Source: Pogonophryne albipinna
Lineage: Eukaryota > Chordata > Actinopteri > Perciformes > Artedidraconidae
Length of the DNA stretch: 64,000 nt
Direction of reading: 5' to 3'
NCBI GenBank assembly: GCA_028583405.1
Contig: CM053253.1
Location: 17,134,925 to 17,198,924 of the forward strand
Shown: in pieces, positions 38,401-50,202 of the stretch
Layout of the letters: every line of letters begins with the position of its first letter
Numbering within the stretch: position 1 is the stretch's first letter
Notes under the pieces: model-generated
What the model saw: the letters and a program-made list of their open reading frames with translations, nothing else
The model's database searches: none
Told to the model about the DNA's origin: nothing
Translations under genes and position numbers: made by a program

Positions 38401-39674
38401 CTGATGGGGGATTGGGAGGTAGGCAGTTGGCATGAGGGTTGATAGACATGTGGTGGGTGTAAATGGAGTTGTGTGTGTGTGACCTTTGGCTTTCAAGATA
38501 AAAAGATTGGCTTTGGATTGTTTTAAGCCTCAAAGAAGAAATCCAACATTAAACAGGGTGTGATTTTGGACGGTTGGATGTCTTGTTGATATTGGTTATA
38601 TTATCTGCTGGATACTGCAGAGGTCAGTTGTTGTTGGCAGGGATATAGGGTGCATTATATTTAAAACAATGCTTCTGAGGGCTTCATGACTGAGAGTTGT
38701 CACTTTCCCACCATTTCAAATATCAGTATTCCCGGCTTGCTTTCACCCTTTCTTCTCTGACTCCATATGTGATATTCATGACCAGTCAGTGAGCACATTA
38801 TCTGACATCTGTGAAACACACCTAGAAAACCAGCGGAGATCGAGAGTGTCCTGAAAATGTGTGAACGATTTGGCCCCTTTATAAAAGAGGCCCATTTCTT
38901 TTTTCATGTCCTACCCCATGGAGTGCTTTCCCCTAATACTCCCTTTCTTTTTTGCTTCTTTTTTTCATGTTCTTTCCCTTTGTTCATTTGAGGCCCAACA
39001 CCAGAAAGTATTGCTTTACTATATTATATAACACATCTACACATCATCAAAACAAAGATACATTTAAATGTTTGTGACCTTCCATTTACATCTTATGAGC
39101 AAGACAGCCTAGTACTGCATCCTATTGTAAAGTACTTGTTGTTAGACAATTAGTGACTTCCTGTCTTAGAATAATTGATGCCCTGAGGACACATCCTGTC
39201 TTTCAGACACGCAGGTTGGCCTGCATGGCTGGAGGGCATGTGTGTGCAGAGGGAGGAGATGTAGTTCAGGGGTTGAGCATTATTCTCACCTGCTCTAAAG
39301 TAGAGCCACACTTGAGAGTGAGATCAAATGAGTGGAGAAAGGTGGGAGACAAGAGGGAACTCTTGTTTCCAGTCCAAGGCTCAGTGGACATATCATATCA
39401 CCTTTAAACCTCAGTAATTTCACCTGCTCCTAGATTACATCTGGCCACTTTCAAAGCAAAAAAACATCTCTACAATACAAGTTCAAATAAATGTGTAATT
39501 CATTACTTTATGTCCATGTGTGTGTGAGTGAAACTGCGAGTATATAATATATCTTGTATTCTTAATATTATTATGAAATATTAAATTATTTAATGGACAC
39601 AGAGAAATGAGGGCTAGTAACCTGATACATTTGGTGATGTTTTAACCTGATCATATTGTTATCCCCTTGAATAG

Positions 39675-39835
39675 TTGGAGGAGCTGATGGGGGCTTTAGA
39701 GAAGACACGTCAAGAGCTTGATGCCACCAAGCTGCATCTGTCCTCCACCCAGCAGTCCCTGCATGAGAGAGACGGGCACCTCAACAGTCTTCGCCATGAG
39801 CGACGGAAACAGCTGGAGGAGATTCTGGAAATGAA
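39675..39835 (+). CDS. erc2: ERC2-like exon 7 (ALEKTRQELDATK block)
   Basis: The acceptor is TTGAATAG and the donor GTTAGT. The 161-nt exon holds 53 codons plus AA, the first two bases of an expected Lys codon. It encodes LEELMGALEKTRQELDATK, then LSSTQQSLHERDGHL and ERRKQLEEILEM. ERC2 has IEELMNALEKTRQELDATK...ERRKQLEEILEMK; ERC1 differs (MEKVKQELESMK...HLEEVLEMK). The match to ERC2 in KTRQELDATK and KQLEEILEM is the clearest paralogue evidence in the window. The length equals that of the family exon. The next expected block (QEALLAAISEKDANIALLEL) is not found in the remaining 24 kb. Confidence 0.95.
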
Positions 39836-41322
39836 GTTAGTCTCAAACTCAGCTATTTTTCTTTATATAAAACATTATTTCCACAAAGTATGTATATCTT
39901 ATTTATTTATTTACTTGATGTTTTCCTTTCAAATTGTAAAAGGTCACATCGGATCACACTCTGTGTAACCTCATGCCATTACTTCTACATTAACAAAATG
40001 TTTCTGTTAATTTCTTACATCAGTTAAAAAAAGACTTTACTACTGCAGTATTATTTATTATTTAAACTGCATTTATATTGGCAGACAAAGCATGATGTGT
40101 AATGCAGAGCAGCAAGAGTTGCTGGTAACTGCAGTAAGATAAACAGTCAGAAAAAAAAACACAAGCGTTTTTGGTAGTGACTACACACCCAGCCTATAAA
40201 AGTATATGATGAAGAGTTTTTTATTAACATTGGCGCAGTTCGCTCAGTGCTTCATGTGCGCATTTCCATCACCCTGCACAGCAGCTTGTTTGCTGCAGCA
40301 GAAACCTGTGTCTAATACTGTATTAGACCCTTTTCTACGCTCACCTGTTCACATGTGCATCTCTGCACATGAGTGTTATATAGACATCAGTCCTGAGGTG
40401 TGTTTTAAAGCAGGATCAGCCGTTGTCTTTAGCTGTCTCGTGAAAAGTTACATTTATTAAGGACAGGTGGTGCAGCCTTAGACAGCAGGCTAGAAAAATG
40501 TGTGTTTGGCTGTTTTGTTCATTTGTATGTCTGTGTGTGACAGAGAGAGATTTAGAGAAGGAGGAAGGTTAGCAGGACTGGCTATATTTCCATGTGTGAG
40601 TGTGTGTCAGTGCGTTTGTATGAATGTGTGAGTGAAGTTCAGTGATCTGTCAGTGGAGCGGCCACATGTGTGTTTGCTTTGAGCTCTCTGATTGAAGGAG
40701 CATGGAGCCACATATCTGGTTGTCATGTGCTGCAGAGAAATTCCTTTAATGTGAGCCACTCTGAACAGTACAAAAGGGAAGGCTGGCAAACATGTATTGA
40801 AAACACAACTTTTTAAAATTCATTACGCCTCACAAAACCCTCTGATCACACTAACTCGGAAGGAATGTGTGCATGTGCCTACATTACGTATATGTGTACA
40901 TTGTATGTGCCGGGGACCAAGAAAGTGAATGCCCTGCCCGTGTATCTGCACATACACACACTTGTGAAACAAACCAACTATATGTCTGTTTCAATTTCCA
41001 CCATCCAAGCATTACATGGGGTTGTTTAGCAGAGGAAATGTATTACATATGAAACAGACAAAATCTGTGCTCCTGGGTATGTACATTATATTAGAAAAAT
41101 ACTCACAGACTTACCATGTGAATGACATTCTACTTTATTGTCACTCTGGTTAAATTCATTTAAAATTATTATTAAAAGAGTTTCTGAGGAAGAAGCTTAG
41201 TGTGATGCTTGGTTGACATAAATGGCAACAAAGTAGATGGGATTATTTGCCTTTGTGTTTGAGACTTTGACTGAATGCAAGTCTCCACTGGTAAGAGCTA
41301 ATGGAGGGGGCACAGGGGGCAC

Positions 41323-41432
<110 letters not shown>

Positions 41433-42367
41433 TCTTTTGTGGCTTCGAACCTGTATGTGTCTGCGTGTAAGAATAGGTCAGAGGCAGGGGTTTGGGGTCA
41501 CTGATGATGAGGATTAAAGGACTGTTGAATTGCGAGAGGCGAAGCTTCGTGAGACTGACTTACATCTGTACAAGCCACAAAGATACGCATGCAGAATGTA
41601 CACACAACCTCAGTGGAACTCACATATAATCACTCACGTATGTAGACATGCACACACTTACACAAACTTTGGCTTTTTGCTTTAAAAGGGGCTGTATTCC
41701 CACAGCACAGCTCTGGTCCAAGTTAGCACAGGGAAAACTAAACAGGAAAGATAAGGCAGAGAAAAGAGAGGTAACAAGAGAGAGAGAGGGAGTTAGAGTG
41801 AAGGCAAAAACACAAGTAGACAGAAAGAGAGAATGAGAGGGAGGGGAGGATGGAATGGAAGGGCTACACAAACTGAAGTATTTCAAATCTTAGAAATCAT
41901 GAGAGAAGTTTGATTGCATGCCAAGTTTCTCCTTCTCCCCGCTGTAATGTGGCATTTGTCAAGAAGACCAGCTGAAGCAAACCATGTGAGGCACGTTCCC
42001 CAATGAAATGGGGAGCTCTCTGTGTGTGTCTTTTAATGTGCGTGTGTGTGTATAAGCCAGGGAGAGAGAGCAGACTCTTTGCTTTTCAACACTGTTAATG
42101 AAAGAGACAAGAGGGGAAAAAATCATTTTCAATATCCTCTCATTGCATGCTGGGATTCCTAGCTTGGGTTGTGTGTGTGTGCACGTGTGTGTGTGTATAT
42201 GTGTATATGTGTCTATGTGTGTGTGTGTTTGTGATGTGACAGAGAGAGATGGAGAGTGCCTATTTTATATATGCCTTTTCAGATATGGAGCTTGATGTAT
42301 AAGGAGCGGTGCGGGTCTGCTCTATCACCCCACACCAGATTGAGTTTCCAACATACTGTACAGTACT

Positions 42368-42370
<3 letters not shown>

Positions 42371-42457
<87 letters not shown>
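42371..42457. repeat. (AC)n microsatellite
   Basis: About 43 uninterrupted units. Confidence 0.98.
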
Positions 42458-42460
<3 letters not shown>

Positions 42461-42777
42461 TAACACAGATGGCCTCTGGAGAAGCTAGCCATTAAATGAG
42501 TCTCGGGTCACGAGGTGTAGGTGCACAATAGAGAAATGATGTGTTTGGACATGTTGAATAGCTAGTCATTGAGATGTTTCCATAGTCTGAATTGGATAAT
42601 ACTACATGCCACAACATTGCAGTGGCTTACTCAACCTGATCCTCCTGTAGACACTGGGAATGGAGCTGATATTATCTCTGTTTACATTTTAGTGATGGCA
42701 AATCCAGATAGAGTTAAGAAAAAAGGTAGCGGCAGCTTTGAGGCATGCACATAAAGAGATGCAGAGTTGACACAGTG

Positions 42778-43105
42778 GACATTTTTAGAGGTAGAGCGGG
42801 GGGAGTTGACAATTTGAGAGATGGAGGGGAAAATTGTGCAAACATCAGTAGAGAGACTCTGCAAGACAGTAAACCAAAGAAAAGAGCGTAGTCGGAGCAG
42901 GGACTTAGGGAGGAAAGAGTAAATGATGGAGAGAAAAAAGATGATAGAATGAGGGAGTGATTGATAATGGGGGTGATGGATAGAGGAAGGGAGGAGGAGA
43001 ATGATGGAGGAAGTGGTGGAAGAAAGAACAGGGAAATGATTGAGGAAAGCTGTGGGAGGGACCAGAGTCTGTGGAGCTAGAGAGAGGGAGAAGAATGACT
43101 AAACA
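42778..43105. repeat. Purine-rich tract
   Basis: Mainly GA/GGA-type sequence over more than 300 bp, with scattered T in GATGGA-like units and no exact period. Confidence 0.7.
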
Positions 43106-45739
43106 CAACATGTATCAGCAAACACCTGCACCACATCCACCTGTTGATTCACAGGTGGATGTACCAGAGATTGAAAATAGAAATGTATTCAGAGCACACA
43201 TGATCATGCTGAGTTGGAAGATTTGAGAACGATGTACAATGGAAAAATAAATGTTGAAGATATGCTGAGGGCTTTTTTTCTTCCTCTTCTTTTATTATGT
43301 TAAATGTCACTACTTTAACCAAACCACATGTTGGAACAAAATACCTCATAAAATAAAACAAATTCCTCAGTGTAATACTAAAGCAGGAGCTCTATCAATT
43401 ATACACTCTTATGTCTTGCATGTTTTGCTGAACAGTTATTCATAGAAAATCCTGCGTTTCATGTGTTCACACTTTCTTTCGCCAGAGATTTGGACATTTG
43501 CTCAACATGTGTGGACTATTTGGATATAATCATACCCTTTGTGTCATACGGCAAAAGCTAAATATCGGCTATATAATGCTTACATCTTCACTCATAACTC
43601 AGCCTACAAACTTAAATGAGCTATTCTTCACGGTGTAAATGTTATAACCCATGACCTGTAACCCTTAAATTCAATTCTGTCCGTGAAGTGTGTTCATGTA
43701 TCCGTTTGTTGGCTAGTTACAGTAATCCATGGCATAATGAAGCTTAGAGCGGCAGCGACGTTATGACTTTCAAATCCCAAATGTAGACATCGTGTCTGTA
43801 CAGTGCCATTGCCATGGTTACATTGACTAAACACACAGAAAGACCAGCTGTACTGGCAAGGTCATGTCCCTGCTCGCTGATCTCTCTGAGGGGCCTGGGC
43901 ACACACACATACCAGCAGATATAAACGCATATACGGCATGTGCACTCACACACATCATTGGAAGACATTTCACCCCAAAAAAGTATATTTACACATTCAT
44001 CTATTCAACCGAGCAGCATTGCAGCATTGCATTCACCCATTTTTTTAACGACACTCACATATACTGGCGAAATCTGCAGACAGGTATGGTGTTACAGTGC
44101 CATTGTTGTGATAAGTAATGATGAGACATAGAGGGTATAGGTGCACTGTGTGAATGGGATTCTCTGTATTGCAGTGATGAGGAGGGGCTGACCACACATC
44201 ACCTTCCTCTCTCGCCGAGCAAGTTTGTATGTGTGTTGCCTCGTGGGAACTTTGGGCAATTCATCATGTCTGTCTGTGCTCCCGTGCCCTCTGACACGCG
44301 TATTTACCTTCGACATGTGTGTTGGCTGTCGGGCCTGTAGGTGTGTTATTATGTCAGGGCCTAGGCATGCTCCACCCTAGTCCTCCTCCTCCTTTGAGGT
44401 TTTGTCAATGGAGGGCTTCATCACATGGAAATCCCTGCTTCTAAGTCCTTGTTCAGTACAGTGAGATAATGACAGTCTACCTGGCAGGACTTAACACAAT
44501 CTGTTAAGAGCAGTAGCTTACATTGAAAATATTAGTCACGTTATATTTTAAGTCATTAAGACACTATCCGGTTATACTTCAACTTAATGATGAAAATATG
44601 TTAAAGGTAGTTACCACTGGTGGGAACCAAAGCAAACAATTGGTTGCCAATTTTTCATAAAGGTTGCGATTGGTATCCAAGCAACTCCTGTCAAGCCCTG
44701 TCTGGGTCCCATGAAATAAGCTTTAAGCAGGGAGAAAGTATGCATAGTATAGCCAGATTTGGAATTGTACATTGCACCGTTCAGCCGTTCAGCTCACGCA
44801 ATTGAAGGTTAGGTGCCAAACTTTTTTGACCCATTTTACCCAGACCATGTTTTTCATTTGGACTGCAATTTGCAAACGTCATACCTTGAGCTCACTTCTC
44901 TCAGGGTTTGGGCTGTTCTAGCATAAATTATGGTTATTTTGTATCACTTCTTATTAATATTTGACTGGTGCATTTATCCGCATAGTATTTTGGCAAGCAT
45001 TTAACCGCCCAGTACCTATGAATTGGAGGTTTTTTTTCTCCTGTACGTTATTTAAACCCTTGAGTTCTTTTTCAAATGACACTCTGTTTGCCTGCTGTAT
45101 GGATACTGCTGTGTTGCTGACATAGCAGAGAGGATTTGTGAGCCATGTAATGGCCAAGGTGAAGTGGCATTGTCTCCTAAAGTCAGTGTGAATGACTAAA
45201 GGCTAGAGCTGTCTTATGAAGCTGATGTTGAACTGAAAGATGAGTTTATGCTCGGAGGACACTGGTGAATAGAATAAAGAGGAGAGTATGTGCACAGTAT
45301 GTGTGTTTGGTTAAGCTGATAGACAGCAATAGAAGAGTCTTTCCAGAGACAGAAAGAACGTCTTGTCTTAATCTGAAGACTGACATATGAAGATGTGACG
45401 ACTGTGTCACACAAAAACAATGCAATGATTGACAACTAAAAAGGAAAATAGTGAGGCCAAGTCAAGGAGGGAATATCTTGCATATGGAAACTGCTTTCCC
45501 CTTTGTCCTACGGGAGTTTGCACCACTACAGTAAAATCATTCTTCCATAGTCTCTTCTTACTCTTTTAACCGTGACCTCCTTAACTTCCTCTTAGTATTA
45601 AATGCTCGCTCTCCCTCTCCTTGTCTGTTTCTCTCTTGTTCTATCTCTAGACGGGTGGAAGAAGGCCTGGAATTTGTCACACGTACCTAATAATTACTAT
45701 CACAGGAAATGGTCCTGAGGAAATAGGTGCACCAGCTCC

Positions 45740-45821
45740 GCTAATTAGTGTCAGTCGCAAACACACAGGCACATACCTGCACGCATGCACACACACATAC
45801 ACACACAGCTAATTAGTGTCA
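45740..45821. promoter_or_regulatory. Duplicated TAATTAG site
   Basis: GCTAATTAGTGTCA occurs at 45740-45753 and again at 45808-45821, separated by a CA-rich spacer. TAATTA is the palindromic core bound by many homeodomain proteins. Confidence 0.35.
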
Positions 45822-46130
45822 TTTGGCTGGGGTAGAAGTCTCAAGAAAGCCCAATCTGATTGGCCTCAGGGAGACTAACGCCCGCAAGTTTGAATAAATC
45901 TCAAGACCAATTGAATGGAAGTTGTTTTGTGTACGGGTGTTTGCTTGTCGTAGATTTTAAGAGTGTTCATGAGTGGGCAATTGATTAGGTGCGCCCTGCG
46001 GCCATAAAGAGGCAGCCCGGGACACAGGAGCCAGAGGTGACCAGTGAAGGCCTCTTAATGACGGTCCTGCCCTCAGGGTCACTATAGGAATGAGGAGAGA
46101 GAAGGGGAGGTCAAGGGAGGAGGTGTTGTA

Positions 46131-46200
46131 GAATAGAATATAGAATAGAATAGAATAGAATCGTTTAATGTCATTATACATGTACAATGAGATAATAACA
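46131..46200. mobile_element. Retroposon 3' end with TAGAA-type tail
   Basis: AGAATAGAATAGAATAGAAT is followed by TTTAATGTCATTATACATGT and ACAATGAGAT. This pattern of a pentanucleotide tail next to TTTAYTGTCATT..ACA.GTACAA is common at retroposon ends in teleosts. No coding part remains. Confidence 0.5.
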
Positions 46201-47842
46201 ATGCAAATATAGATTTTGTCATGAAAGTAAAGCAATTTGGAATTCAAATAATACATATTCATATATAAATATTCATGTTCACATGGATATATTGATAGCA
46301 GCAGAGATGAAGCACACAGAGTTAACTAAAAGCCCAACATGTCTGCAGCAGCAGCAAGTGATTTAGAAGAAAACAAACTGCTGGGTTATTTTAAGTGCAG
46401 CCAGTAATATGTTGTTGGATGTGCTGCATTGTAAAACAGTGGCCTAGTGAAAAGCTCTCTTGGTTTACCATTATGGGCACATGAAATGGTGGTATACCCA
46501 CACAAGTGAGTCAATGGGGCTTACTGGCATATATTCTCACACTGTACACACCTCCAAGCCTCTGTGGTTGGCACACACACCTGAGTGCTGGCTCCTGGTT
46601 TTCTCCTCTGTTGCTTCTACGTCTGTCCGTCTGTCTTTGGGTATACAGTAAGTAGGTCTCTCTGTCTGTGTTTGCCTCTTACTCTTTGATTATTTTGTAC
46701 ATTTGACAGATCAATAAAAAAAGTCTTAATGGTAGAATCATTAAATCAATCAATCAATGTTTATTTATATAGCCCAATATCACAAATGTTACATTTGTCT
46801 CAGTGGTCTTCACAGTTTATACAGAATATCAGTATGACAATACGATACCCTCTGTCCTTAGACCCTCACATCGTACAAGGAAAAACTTCCAGAGAAAACA
46901 CCACAGTTTAAAGGGGAAATGGGAGAAACCTCAGGGAGAGCAACAGTGGAGGGATCCCTCTCCCAGGACGGACAGACGTGCAATAGATGCCGTATGTAAA
47001 TCGAAAAGATAATACATTTACAACATAGGTAGACCAAATGTTTGGAAATGCATGTGTCTATAATAAGAAGATGAATCCACGAGGATGTCAGCAATCCTGT
47101 GGGAGCCATCAGGGAAGTAGTATGGTGAGAGTCTGGCAGGACCGCAGAGACAGGTTCAGCCACGACTCGAAGTCCAGGACTCAGATCCAGTACTCAGGAT
47201 AGAGGATCCAGGACACACGACCACAGCAACAGGATTAGCCTCGACTCAGGATCCCGGCGTAGATATGGACACAAAAAAGAGATTTGGGGGAAGCTGGGTT
47301 AATCGGAACATGAGAGTACACAGGTACAAACAGCCAGAAAGACGGAGTAAGGTGTCCCCCCCAACAGTCCAAGCCTATAGCAGCTAAACTAACGTGTCTA
47401 CATACATGCACTCCCTTAGGATAGGTTGAGGGAAAAGGGTAGCAAGTAAGAAGTAGGAAACAGAGGTGGAGAGGCACACGCAGGGAGAGAGGTCCCCACT
47501 GGAACCTGAATTGGTTAGAGGTAAGGAGTAGGTCTGTGGCTACGTTCCACACTCCCGGGCCCGGGCTAGGCCTTCTCTGCAACCTGTTACCCTCTATTAG
47601 AACCTCGAGAGGTCAGAGAGGGGAAAGGTTTTGGATAAAGTTTTAAATATGAGATCTATGTTTTTAGGATTTAAGTGAAAGAGTAAGAACTAAAATGTAT
47701 AGGTGAAGAGGCACAACGTATCTACGTCAATGCACTCTTATTAGATTATTTTATTTTATCACTAAAAGCTTTATCAAAAAGGAAGGTCTTAAGAGCAAAC
47801 GGATAGGGTTTCTGCCGGCCGAACACAAACTGGAAGCTGATT

Positions 47843-48320
47843 CTACAAATGTGGAGCTTGATAAGAAAAGGCTCTGGCTCCCATTGTACTTTTAGAGACT
47901 CTAGGAACAACCAACAACCCTGCATTCTTGGAACGCAATGCCCTAGTAGGACAGTAGGGTATAATGAGTTCTTTAAGGTAAGATGGTGCTTGCCCATTAA
48001 GGGCTTTGTAGGCGAGAAGAAGAATTTTAAATTCTATCCTGTGTTCTATAGGGAGCCAGTGTAAGGCAGCCAGAACAGGAGTAATGTGGTCCCTTTTCCT
48101 AACTCTGGTTAGTACACGAGCTGCAGCATTTTGAATCAGCTGAAGCGACTTGACTGACTTTTTGGTACACCCTGATAATAAAGAGTTACAATAATCCAGC
48201 CTAGAAGTAACAAATGCATGGACTAGTTTCTCTGCATCGTTTTGAGGCAAGATATGCCTAATTTTGGCAATGTTGCGTAGATGGAAGTAGGCGGTCCTTG
48301 AGATTGATTTTATGTGGGCG
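47843..48320 (-). pseudogene. LINE reverse transcriptase, C-terminal fragment
   Basis: About 158 codons open from the transposon junction to a TAG at 47843. It includes the conserved RT-tail motifs FVTSRLDYCNSLL, LIQNAAARVL and LHWLP. Beyond the TAG the frame still reads NQLPVCVR, and a further part (LKTFLFDKAFSD) appears near 47760, so the stop is a mutation of an older Trp codon. Confidence 0.85.
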
Positions 48321-48324
48321 TTAA

Positions 48325-49239
48325 AGCCCCTGTCACACTGTCCCGAAATTGACACCCGATGGACACACGATAAAGGAAATGTTCAAATTTGGCTGTGATC
48401 GTAGCAACATCGGGCCATTCGTGAGGGCATCTAAGCCATCGTATGACCGCCGGTGGAGTTTCTCAGGCTCCGGCAGCAACTTCGTGAGCGGTGGAAAAAT
48501 CTTTGGCATGCCAAAAAATTACCGAAGGACCTTGCGAAGGTTCATTTTCGTGTTGAATTCGTGTGTCAATTTTGCCCTTCGTAAGGCCATCGTGAAGGCA
48601 TCTTGTTATCATCGGTGCCATCGGGCATTCGCCCCGATCAGAGTGAGGGCGAATGCCCGATGGCACCGATGATAACACGAAGATGACACGATTTGACAAG
48701 ATGCCCTCACGAGTGCCTTACGAAGTTGCCGCTCACGAAGTTGCTGCCGGAGCCTGAGAAACTCCACCGGCGGTCATACGATGGCTTAAGATGCCCTCAC
48801 GAATGGCCCGATGTTGCTACGATCAGAGCCGAATTTGAACATGTCCTTTATCGTGTTGTTTTATTGCACAACAAAATCATGTAAACATATTATGTAAATA
48901 ACCCAATTTGTGTTCTGTGAAACTAAAAAAGGATATAATATATTATTTTGAAGGACAGTTGACAGGAAGTTGTTGTTGTTATGGAAACAACATTACGGAG
49001 AAAACGTCATATTTTCTACATATAAAGACGGATAAAGTAAAGAACAAAGTCTGAAAATATCAGTACAGTATCATAGTACTGTAACTAATTGTTTTTGGTA
49101 CTTTCATTGCAGTTGTATGTCTTAAATGTAATGTAAATGTTGCCTTCGTGTGTGGTTCGGGGCCATCTTCGTGCGAAATTCACAATTCCATATTCGTGTG
49201 TCCATCGGGTGTCAATTTCGGGACAGTGTGACGCGGGCT
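48325..49239. mobile_element. 915-bp non-autonomous DNA transposon (MITE-like), TTAA target site
   Basis: The element begins AGCCCCTGTCACACTGTCCC and its end is the reverse complement of AGCCCGCGTCACACTGTCCC. The terminal inverted repeats run about 46 bp (48325-48370 and 49194-49239) with mismatches at positions 6-7. TTAA flanks both ends (48321-48324 and 49240-49243). It encodes no transposase. The interior holds a second, longer inverted repeat (about 48365-48493 against 48729-48856) and a central perfect hairpin (48605-48634 against 48647-48676). TTAA duplication is typical of piggyBac-type elements, but these ends do not begin with the usual CCC, so the superfamily is left open. Many CpG sites persist, suggesting recent insertion. 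It lies inside the LINE and is therefore younger. Confidence 0.88.
48365..48856. repeat. Long internal inverted repeat of the 915-bp element
   Basis: Left arm 48365-48493 and right arm 48729-48856 are near-perfect reverse complements with a few substitutions. The intervening DNA includes an extra left-side stretch (about 48495-48590) without partner. The centre is a 30-bp perfect hairpin with a 12-base loop (48635-48646). Confidence 0.85.
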
Positions 49240-49243
49240 TTAA

Positions 49244-49425
49244 GGATAAATCCTGATCAAATATAACACCAAGATTCCTTACAGTCTCACTGGAGGCCAA
49301 ATTAATGCCATCCATAGTTAGTATATCTTTAGATAATTTGTTTCGTAGATTATTTGGGCCGAGAACAATAACTTCAGTTTTGGTCGTGTTTAACATCAAA
49401 AAGTTTAAGGTCATCCACGTCCGAG
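49244..49425 (-). pseudogene. LINE reverse transcriptase fragment, 5' of the inserted transposon
   Basis: About 60 codons starting near TWMTLNFLML and ending VRNLGVIFDQDLSL at the TTAA junction. It joins in sense, though apparently not in exact frame, to the fragment at 47843-48320 once the inserted element is removed. Confidence 0.8.
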
Positions 49426-49859
49426 CTCTCACTGTGCTCTCAGTTTCACTTCTATACATTTTCTTCAATCAGAGTAACATATTGTTACATAAAGTCCTCA
49501 GTGAGGACTTTCTGACTCTTTTTAAGTTTGACTGGAGTTGTATTGGCTCTCCACATCTCTCAGTCTTGCTGAGATAGTTTCCAGGAGGTTTTAATAGAAA
49601 ACAATAGAGGAACGGACCATTTCTGAGCACAGGGCTGCACAACAGTCAGCACACACCACAGCAGCCCCTGGCACTTCTGGATTGTGTGTGTCTGATCTGG
49701 TTAATTCAGGGATGTAGACCCAAACTGTAATTATCATTATGTACTTCTCGGCAGTGGCAGGAAACAGCCCAAGCAAGTTTGGATGAGCATGTGTATCCTC
49801 ACTAATGCGCAATGAATGTGTTTGTGTGCAAGTAAGATCAACATGTGCGTACATGAATT

Positions 49860-49886
49860 TGTGTGTGTGTGTGTGTGTGTGTGTGT
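49860..49886. repeat. Short (GT)n array
   Basis: About 13 units. Confidence 0.95.
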
Positions 49887-50100
49887 ACGTGCATGTGTGC
49901 ACATTGGAGCAATGATGTGAAGAGCATGAGAGCTATTAGCAGTGAAAGATAAGCAGATTGTGCCAGTGGCTGTTTGATGATTTTTCCTGCTCTTGTCTTG
50001 GCCATGCTCTTGTTCATTTGGTCCCTGCTAAATGGAGACATATTGGAAACATAACTGTTTTCTCGGGTGCCGGTGGGTACTATCCAGAGTTTAGGACTAT

Positions 50101-50202
50101 AAAGGAGAGGAAAGAAAAAGAAATAAAAAAGCGGGGGAATAAAAGGAAAAGAAAAGAGAAGGGTGAAAAGAGAATAAGAAGAAATAAAATCGGTAGAGAA
50201 AG
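50101..50202. repeat. Near-homopurine tract
   Basis: AAAGGAGAGGAAAG-type sequence broken by only a few pyrimidines over about 100 bp. Confidence 0.85.

Larger units (their letters stand above)
36072..39674 (+). other. Intron of the ERC2-like gene (3.6 kb)
   Basis: Starts GTTTAC and ends GAATAG. It contains a 16-base C run at 37763-37778, a pyrimidine-rich region up to about 38130, and an enhancer-like block at 38130-38400. Confidence 0.75.
46741..49425 (-). mobile_element. 5'-truncated LINE (L2/CR1-like), inactive and interrupted
   Basis: The - strand encodes the end of a non-LTR reverse transcriptase: WMTLNFLMLNTTKTEVIVLG, VRNLGVIFDQDLS, then after an insertion NAHIKSISRTAYFHLRNIAK, HAFVTSRLDYCNSLLSG, LIQNAAARVLTRV, LAALHWLPIEHRIEFKILLL and YKALNGQAPSYL. 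This is typical of CR1/L2-group fish LINEs; I cannot decide the exact family (Rex1/Babar not excluded). Upstream palm motifs (YADD) are absent, so it is 5'-truncated near 49425. A TAG at 47843-47845 replaces the usual Trp of the APLLWNQLP motif. The roughly 1-kb 3' untranslated region ends at 46741-46757 in ATTG-type repeats, followed inward by the teleost TATATAAATAAACATTGATT end. A DNA transposon splits the coding region at 48325-49239. Confidence 0.88.

Noticed and set aside
48349..48672. 107-codon open frame inside the inserted transposon
   Set aside because: It runs through inverted-repeat DNA; the opposite strand is open too, and no transposase motif is visible.
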